Assembly: GCF_042665595.1 (NCBI RefSeq)
Contig: NZ_JBHTCT010000005.1
Span: 1 to 64,000 of the forward strand
Source: Bhargavaea changchunensis
Lineage (GTDB): Bacteria > Bacillota > Bacilli > Bacillales_A > Planococcaceae
Length of the DNA: 64,000 nucleotides
Direction: 5' to 3'
The notes below the pieces were generated by a model. That model had not been told where the DNA came from and did no database searches. It saw only the letters and a program-made list of their open reading frames with translations. Position 1 is the stretch's first letter, and the number at the start of each line of letters is the position of its first letter. Shown in pieces: positions 58,971 to 64,000 of this stretch. A program made the translations under genes and the position numbers.

Positions 58971-60119
58971 TCACGCATGTATTTCTTTAGCGGCCATTGC
59001 CCGTTCCAGATCCTCAATCAGGTCAAGCGGATCTTCCAAGCCGACCGAGATCCGGACAAGCCCGTCCTCGATGCCCAACTCATGACGGCGTTCCACAGGT
59101 ATGGAAGCATGCGTCATCAGGGCAGGGATGGAAATCAGGCTCTCAACAGCGCCCAGGCTTTCCGCAAGGGTGAAGTACCGGACTTTTTCGAGCAGCGACA
59201 GCGCCTTTTCCTGGTTTTCTACCGTGAAGGAGACCATTCCTCCGAAACCGCCAGCCTGCTTTTGGTGGACGTCATGGCCCGGATGGTCCTCCAACCCAGG
59301 ATAGTAGACCTTCCCGACTGCCTCATGTTCCGTCAGGAAGCGGACGACCTGCTCGGTATTTTGTTCGATCTCTTCCATCCTGATGCCGAGCGTCTTGATG
59401 CCCCGGATCAGCAGCCAGCTGTCGTGAGGGGCCAGCACGCCGCCTGTGGAGTTCTGGACAAAGTGCAGTTCTTCGCCAAGCTGTTCGTCTTTCGCGACGA
59501 CAAGCCCTGCGACAACGTCACTGTGCCCTCCCAGATATTTGGTTGCGCTGTGTAGGACGATGTCCGCGCCATGCGCGATCGGATTTTGCCAATACGGCGT
59601 GCTGAATGTGTTGTCTACAATCAGCTTCAGGCCGTTTTCTTTTGCGATTTCAGATATGGCCTCAATGTCTGTCACTTTCAGGAGCGGGTTGGTAGGCGTT
59701 TCCACGAAGATCGCCTTGGTTTCCGGACGGATCGCTTGTTTGACCGTTTCCGGATCACTTGTATCAACGAACGATACCTTGATTCCGAAGCGGCTGAAGA
59801 TCTTATCCATCACACGGAAAGTCCCGCCGTATACATCATCCGTCACAAGTAAATGATCCCCTGACTTAAACAGCTGGACGGTCGCCGTGATGGCTGCCAT
59901 CCCCGATGCGAAAGCGAATCCGCGTGCGCCTCCTTCAAGATCTGCAATCAGACTTTCCAGTGCCTCCCTTGTCGGGTTTCCCGTGCGTGCGTATTCGTAC
60001 TTGAAGTTGCCGACCCCATCCTGTTTGTATGTGCTGGCCTGGTAAATCGGGATCGAGACCGCTCCGGTATAAGGGTCACGGCTAACCCCGCCATGAATTA
60101 ACTGCGTTTTCTTCCTCAT
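58971..60119 (-). CDS. mccB: Cystathionine gamma-lyase / homocysteine gamma-lyase
   Basis: A 382-residue PLP enzyme of the Cys/Met metabolism family. The PLP lysine K194 lies in HSATKYLGGH, with SGMAAI, DDVYGGT and VETPTNPLLKV motifs before it and ESLISIPALMTHAS after it. It splits cystathionine to cysteine in the reverse transsulfuration pathway. It follows mccA, overlapping it by 38 bases with a good internal ribosome site (GAGGTGATTAGAT). The gene order yrrT-mccA-mccB is that of the B. subtilis methionine-to-cysteine operon. Confidence 0.92.
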   Translation of the reverse strand: MRKKTQLIHGGVSRDPYTGAVSIPIYQASTYKQDGVGNFKYEYARTGNPTREALESLIADLEGGARGFAFASGMAAITATVQLFKSGDHLLVTDDVYGGTFRVMDKIFSRFGIKVSFVDTSDPETVKQAIRPETKAIFVETPTNPLLKVTDIEAISEIAKENGLKLIVDNTFSTPYWQNPIAHGADIVLHSATKYLGGHSDVVAGLVVAKDEQLGEELHFVQNSTGGVLAPHDSWLLIRGIKTLGIRMEEIEQNTEQVVRFLTEHEAVGKVYYPGLEDHPGHDVHQKQAGGFGGMVSFTVENQEKALSLLEKVRYFTLAESLGAVESLISIPALMTHASIPVERRHELGIEDGLVRISVGLEDPLDLIEDLERAMAAKEIHA

Positions 60120-61044
60120 ATCTAATCACCTCTTCATAAATTCCGCTACTGATATAGCGTTCGCTGCTGTCCGGAAAAATCGTGACGATATGCGTTCCGG
60201 GACGGGCTATGGCCGCCTCTTTCAGGCTGGCGGCGAGGGCCGCTCCGGAGGAACTGCCGACGAGGAGCCCTTCATTCCTTGCGGCTTCCCTAAGACGGGC
60301 AAAAGCCTCTTCATCCGAAATGGTATGGATGGCGTCAAAGAGCCCCCGGTCGATGAACGGCGGAAGGAAATCCATGCCGATCCCCTCCGTTTTGTGGGAA
60401 TGTGATGGGCCGCCATTCAGGATGGATCCTTCCGGTTCAACGATGACGCATTTAACATCTTTCAGCCGGTCTTTCAAATATCGTGACGTACCGGTGAACG
60501 TCCCCCCGGATCCCGCTCCCGCAACAAAGACATCGACTTTGCCGTCCAAGTCGTCCAGCAGTTCCGGCCCCAGGCTTTCATAGTACGTCGCAGGGTTGGA
60601 GGCGTTCTGGAACTGCCCGGGACAATAGGATCCGGGGATTTCCTGTAGCAGTTCCTCGGTCTTGGCAATGGCGCCTTCCATTCCGAGTTCCGTTGGCGTA
60701 TTGATCACTTCAGCCCCGAGCGCCCGCATGAGCGTCTGCTTTTCCAGGCTGAATTTCTCGGGCACCACAAAGATGGCGCGGACACCGTAGCGGATCGCCG
60801 CTATCGCAAGACCGATTCCGGTGTTTCCGGCAGTCGGTTCAATGATCGTGCCACCCTTTTCCAGCTTCCCTTCACTGAAAGCCTGCCTGAGCAGAAACTG
60901 TCCGAGCCGGTCTTTGACGCTGCCGCCCGGATTCATGAATTCAAGCTTGGCGAACAGTCTCACCCCCTCCGGCAGCGGGAACGAGTTGATTTCCACCAGC
61001 GGGGTGTTCCCGATGAGTTCATGGACATTTTTTGCGACATTCAT
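60082..61044 (-). CDS. mccA: O-acetylserine-dependent cystathionine beta-synthase
   Basis: A 320-residue fold-type II PLP enzyme. The PLP lysine K44 is in FMNPGGSVKDRLG; the phosphate loop AGAGSGGTFTG and the substrate loop EPTAGNTGIGLA follow. It joins homocysteine and O-acetylserine to cystathionine, the first step of reverse transsulfuration in Bacillus. It is the size of the enzyme and lacks CBS domains. It starts 46 bases after yrrT and overlaps mccB by 38 bases. Confidence 0.9.
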   Translation of the reverse strand: MNVAKNVHELIGNTPLVEINSFPLPEGVRLFAKLEFMNPGGSVKDRLGQFLLRQAFSEGKLEKGGTIIEPTAGNTGIGLAIAAIRYGVRAIFVVPEKFSLEKQTLMRALGAEVINTPTELGMEGAIAKTEELLQEIPGSYCPGQFQNASNPATYYESLGPELLDDLDGKVDVFVAGAGSGGTFTGTSRYLKDRLKDVKCVIVEPEGSILNGGPSHSHKTEGIGMDFLPPFIDRGLFDAIHTISDEEAFARLREAARNEGLLVGSSSGAALAASLKEAAIARPGTHIVTIFPDSSERYISSGIYEEVIRYEEENAVNSWRG

Positions 61045-61090
61045 TGGAATCCTCCTTACTGCGCTGGTCTTTGGATTCGATTGACCCGAG

Positions 61091-61732
61091 TCAGCTTTTC
61101 TTTACTGCCTCAATCAGCCAGACAAAGTCATTTTGACGGGTAAATGCAGCATCGAAGCCGATTTCCTCGAAGAATCCGGTCAGTACCGGAATGGTTGTGT
61201 AATATTCAGTCTTCAGGTCCTCGGCCAGACGGGCAAAGTTTTTCTCCCGAGCATCCTGGATTGCCTTCTCTTTCGCTTCTGCATGGGCAAACAGCGTATC
61301 CGCGAACACGATCTTCCCCTGCGGGCTGAGCAGCTCGTGATAAAGGGTGATCGCTTTTCTTTTGTCTTCGTCGGTGAGGTGATGAAATGCATAAGTGCTT
61401 ACAATCGAATCCGGCGACTGTTCGGAAACCGGAAAATCGATAAAGTCACCGTCGAAAAGAATCAGACCGGGCAGTTTCTGCACCGCGATTTTCCGCATTT
61501 CTCCCGATGGCTCATAGCCGATCAGCTTCTTGCCCTGACGGAGAATCCGCTCCGTGAGATTGCCGGTTCCCACCCCAAATTCCAGGATCAGTCCACCCGC
61601 TTTGTCTGCGACGGATTGAAGGATTTCATCATATCGGGCAAACACCTCCCTATACTCCGGATCGGTGCCCGCCACTGTATCGTCATAGGTTTTGGACCAG
61701 TCATCAAACAGCTTAGTGAATTCGGATGCCAT
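61091..61732 (-). CDS. yrrT: SAM-dependent methyltransferase YrrT
   Basis: A 213-residue class I methyltransferase. SAM motif I is LILEFGVGTGNL, followed by IGYEPSGEM, ILFDGDFIDFP and VSTYAFHHL. It matches YrrT, first gene of the B. subtilis yrrT-mtnN-mccA-mccB operon. Here the mtnN gene is missing, and yrrT is followed directly by mccA. The ATG follows AGAGGGTTAAGGG. A TATAAT lies upstream at 61767-61772 (minus strand), without a clear -35. CymR control is likely by analogy but was not seen. Confidence 0.9.
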   Translation of the reverse strand: MASEFTKLFDDWSKTYDDTVAGTDPEYREVFARYDEILQSVADKAGGLILEFGVGTGNLTERILRQGKKLIGYEPSGEMRKIAVQKLPGLILFDGDFIDFPVSEQSPDSIVSTYAFHHLTDEDKRKAITLYHELLSPQGKIVFADTLFAHAEAKEKAIQDAREKNFARLAEDLKTEYYTTIPVLTGFFEEIGFDAAFTRQNDFVWLIEAVKKS

Positions 61733-61855
61733 CCCTTAACCCTCTTTTCTTATTGATTTACTCAGAATTATAGTATGGCAATAATTTAACCTTTGTTCCC
61801 AAAAATAGCAAGAGGGACAAAAGATTTATTCTTTGGCCAGTTGGACTGCAGCTCA

Positions 61856-61888
61856 AATAAAAAAAGCGGAGGCGCCATTGCCCTCCGC
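61856..61888 (-). terminator. Terminator after the small lipoprotein gene
   Basis: GCGGAGG and CCTCCGC form a 7-bp GC-rich stem with a 9-base loop; seven T follow on the minus strand. Confidence 0.88.
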
Positions 61889-61927
61889 ATTACGATAAAT
61901 CCACGATTTAGAGTGGAATGAAGAAAA

Positions 61928-62362
61928 TCAGATCTTCGTTTCTTCAATCAGCCCTTTGTCGCCGGATATGATTTTTAAAAGTCCCTGATTCTTGATCAGT
62001 ACGGTTTTGTAGGCGGGCTGATCCCCGTCCATGAAGAGCAGCACCCGGTTCCCGGGATTGTCGTTGGCGACTCGGATTTCATAGTCTTCCGGAGTGAAGT
62101 GCTCTGCCGCATGTTTCAGCTCTTCATAACCCGACGGATTACTGACCGGCTGGGCTTGGTCAATTTCCTGGGCGTAAATCTTGTGTTCTCCCGGTATCCC
62201 GTCCTGATTCTCCGTACCCTCGGTTGCAAGGCTCCTGACTTCGCCATCAGCCGTCTTCTCCTCAGCCGCATCCTGAACGTCCGCATCTTCCGGGTTCTCC
62301 TGCCCGGTGCAGGCGGAAAGCAGTAAAGCTGCGGCACCGATGAGGAACAGGTTCTTCTTCAT
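61928..62362 (-). CDS. Small secreted lipoprotein of unknown function
   Basis: A 144-residue exported protein. The signal peptide ends in the lipobox LLLSACTG, giving a lipid-anchored cysteine near residue 18. An acidic linker and a compact domain follow (YEELKHAAEHFTPEDYEIRV, then RVLLFMDGDQPAYKTVLIKNQ). I do not recognise the domain. ATG 62362 has AAAGGGGGATACC upstream, 10 bases away; the GTG seven codons earlier is too close. It is divergent from hisC. Confidence 0.78.
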   Translation of the reverse strand: MKKNLFLIGAAALLLSACTGQENPEDADVQDAAEEKTADGEVRSLATEGTENQDGIPGEHKIYAQEIDQAQPVSNPSGYEELKHAAEHFTPEDYEIRVANDNPGNRVLLFMDGDQPAYKTVLIKNQGLLKIISGDKGLIEETKI

Positions 62363-62478
62363 TTTCAGGTATCCCCCTTTCACTAAACTTTTCTTTACCC
62401 CGTCATGCCGTTGACAACACCTTCAGCTTCAGATAACTTTATTGTAGTAAATCACTAAAGCAACAGGGAGCGATCGGA

Positions 62479-63543
62479 ATGAGCAGATTCTGGAGTGAAA
62501 TGGCCCGGCGGACGGAACCTTACGTTCCCGGCGAGCAGCTGAACCGGGAGGAAATCATCAAGCTGAATACAAATGAAAACCCCTACCCGCCTGCACCGGG
62601 TGTCACGGAGGCGATTCGGGATGCGGCAGAGGGTCTCCGCCTGTATCCGTCGCCGACCGCTGATTCCTTGAGGCAGGCCATTGCAGAAACGGAAGGCCTC
62701 AAAGCGGATCATGTCTTTACGGCGAACGGTTCCGATGAAGTCCTCGCGTTTTCCTTCATGGCCTTTTTCAATCCCGGAAAAGCGATCCGCTTCCCCGACG
62801 TAACTTATAGCTTCTATCCGGTCTATTCAAATCTGTTCGGGGTTCCATTTGAGGAAATACAGCTTGGCGAAGATTTCTCACTGGATACCGAAGCCTTCAC
62901 GGGAGCCAAGGGGGGCGTCATTCTGCCGAACCCGAACGCCCCGACCGGAATCTACGAGCCTCTTGACGTCATCCGCCGCATTCTCCAAGGCAATCCGGAT
63001 TGCGTCGTCATCATCGATGAAGCGTATATCGACTTTGCCGGTCCTTCAGCATCTACACTGATCAGCGAATTCGATAACCTCCTCGTCGTCCGGACGACCT
63101 CCAAATCAAGATCGCTTGCCGGCCTTCGCGTAGGCTACGCGCTCGGCCAGCCGGAACTGATCGAAGGGCTCATCCGGATCAAGGACTCGTTTAATTCCTA
63201 CACGATCGACCGGCTGGCACAGGCAGGCGCGGAGGCCGCGTTCAGGGATACGGCCTACTTTGAGGAAACGACCGCAAAGATTCTCGCAACCCGCGGCACC
63301 TCCGCAATGCGCCTTGCCGAACTTGGATTCACGGTCCTCCCGTCATCGGCTAATTTCCTCTTCTGCATGCATCCGGAGGCGGATGCCGGAGAGTTATATG
63401 CCGGACTCAAATCCCGCAACATCCTCGTCCGCCACTTCGGCAAACCGCGCATCAAAGACTATCTGAGGATTACTGTCGGGACCGACGAAGAGATGGATAA
63501 GCTGTTCACTGCGCTGGAAGAAATCCTGAACGGAAATCATTGA
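62479..63543 (+). CDS. hisC: Histidinol-phosphate aminotransferase
   Basis: A 354-residue fold-type I PLP aminotransferase. K209 in TSKSRSLAGLR binds PLP; D180 and Y183 in IIDEAYIDF, NPNAPTG and the opening LNTNENPYPP are characteristic of HisC. It transfers an amino group to imidazole acetol phosphate in histidine synthesis and may act on aromatic amino acids. The ATG follows AGGGAGCGATCGG. It is alone rather than in a his operon, with a histidinol-phosphatase gene convergent to it. Confidence 0.93.
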   Translation: MSRFWSEMARRTEPYVPGEQLNREEIIKLNTNENPYPPAPGVTEAIRDAAEGLRLYPSPTADSLRQAIAETEGLKADHVFTANGSDEVLAFSFMAFFNPGKAIRFPDVTYSFYPVYSNLFGVPFEEIQLGEDFSLDTEAFTGAKGGVILPNPNAPTGIYEPLDVIRRILQGNPDCVVIIDEAYIDFAGPSASTLISEFDNLLVVRTTSKSRSLAGLRVGYALGQPELIEGLIRIKDSFNSYTIDRLAQAGAEAAFRDTAYFEETTAKILATRGTSAMRLAELGFTVLPSSANFLFCMHPEADAGELYAGLKSRNILVRHFGKPRIKDYLRITVGTDEEMDKLFTALEEILNGNH

Positions 63544-63548
63544 TAGGC

Positions 63549-63579
63549 AAACGGCAAGGCCCGCGGGCCTTGCCGTTTT
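63549..63579. terminator. Bidirectional terminator between hisC and hisJ
   Basis: A very tight hairpin, AAACGGCAAGGCCC with GGGCCTTGCCGTTTT and almost no loop, serving the convergent pair. Confidence 0.88.
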
Positions 63580-63585
63580 GTCATG

Positions 63586-64000
63586 TCATTCTTTTGCGAA
63601 TCCGCTTCCGACATCTTCCGGTGAATGGGCGTCCGATCCCGTCTGCAGCTTCAGCCCGAGCCGCTCCGCTTCTTCCGCTATCCACGGTTCAGGATACGTC
63701 TCCCGGTAGTCCGGCTTCCGGAGCCCTGCGTGGTTAAAGTCGAGCACATAGCCACTTGCGGCCGCTTTTTCCAGGATACCCGTCCAATTAACAGGGTCTG
63801 TTTTCGGGCGGATGCGCCTCCGGAATTTGTGGATGAGATTAAGATGTCCGAGTACCGGCGGGTTCACTTCGCCGAACGGTTTTCCGGCCGCCCTCTCCAT
63901 CGCCAAGCCATAGGCTTCGTATAGATGTTCCACCCCAACTTCCTCCGCCTTCTCCTCAAAGGCATCCGCACTGTAGTCGAGGCAGAACCAGCCATCCGGA
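63586..64000 (-). CDS. hisJ: Histidinol-phosphatase of the PHP family (C-terminal part, runs off the window)
   Basis: The frame is open to the right edge and continues past it, so the N-terminus is outside. The visible 138 residues include the PHP-domain metal motifs GHLNLIHKF, DFNHAGLRKPDYRETYP and QTGSDAHSPEDVG, matching the HisJ/HisK histidinol-phosphatase type. It would remove phosphate from histidinol phosphate, the step after HisC. It is convergent to hisC over a shared terminator. The unseen part prevents checking of integrity. Confidence 0.85.
   Translation of the reverse strand, partial: PDGWFCLDYSADAFEEKAEEVGVEHLYEAYGLAMERAAGKPFGEVNPPVLGHLNLIHKFRRRIRPKTDPVNWTGILEKAAASGYVLDFNHAGLRKPDYRETYPEPWIAEEAERLGLKLQTGSDAHSPEDVGSGFAKE

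Overview
This 64 kb window looks like chromosome from a moderately high-GC member of the Bacillales. The best guess is Planococcaceae (Planococcus, Bhargavaea or a relative), inferred from gene content and style. Supporting signs are strong AGGAGG-type ribosome sites, frequent TTG/GTG starts, rho-independent terminators between most units, SigB-type promoters, a Bacillus-like yrrT-mccA-mccB cluster, ywcBA-like acetate uptake genes, an sda checkpoint gene behind DnaA boxes, and a yuk/ess type VII secretion locus. No rRNA, tRNA or CRISPR array was seen.

Layout. 1-340: tail of an IS1182-type transposase and an ambiguous base (N at 305). 350-5140: an enolase-superfamily enzyme, a collagen-like protein, a DUF819 membrane protein, an SCP2 protein and a HAD phosphatase. 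5145-8340: a ribA-ribD-HAD operon that could make 5-amino-6-ribitylaminouracil, facing an XRE-cupin regulator across a perfect inverted repeat. 8419-8508: a repeat-like element. 8537-24591: a leftward type VII secretion locus (esxA, yukD, essB, essC, esaA, essA) running into two small helical partner proteins, an LXG effector with a glycine-rich hydrophobic C-terminus, three paralogous polytopic membrane proteins (one a pseudogene) that look like immunity proteins, and two DUF5085 proteins.

24937-36871: an orphan ORF, an AGCS amino-acid symporter, a PNPOx-family stress protein, a DUF697 GTPase, a wall teichoic acid cluster (tagH, tagG and a tagF-like gene, divergent from tagD-tagB), an orphan protein, a YjlB-type cupin, an orphan sigma factor, a SigB-type YflT protein and an HD hydrolase. 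37069-48050: nitrogen and amino-acid catabolism, with NADP glutamate dehydrogenase, proline dehydrogenase, an M20 peptidase, sda, hutU-hutI and a TAXI-TRAP transporter. 48177-64000: a DUF2207 membrane protein, an AT-rich acyltransferase, lrgAB, an unusual SDR, an NCS1 permease, actP with its DUF485 partner, DUF3243, DinB, pcp, a thioesterase, yrrT-mccA-mccB, a lipoprotein, hisC and a partial histidinol-phosphatase.

The most interesting parts are the T7SS effector with its multiplied membrane immunity-like genes, the sda region, the compact 5-A-RU operon, and a terminator-like hairpin in the gdhA leader. All family names come from reading the translations by eye; no database search was run.
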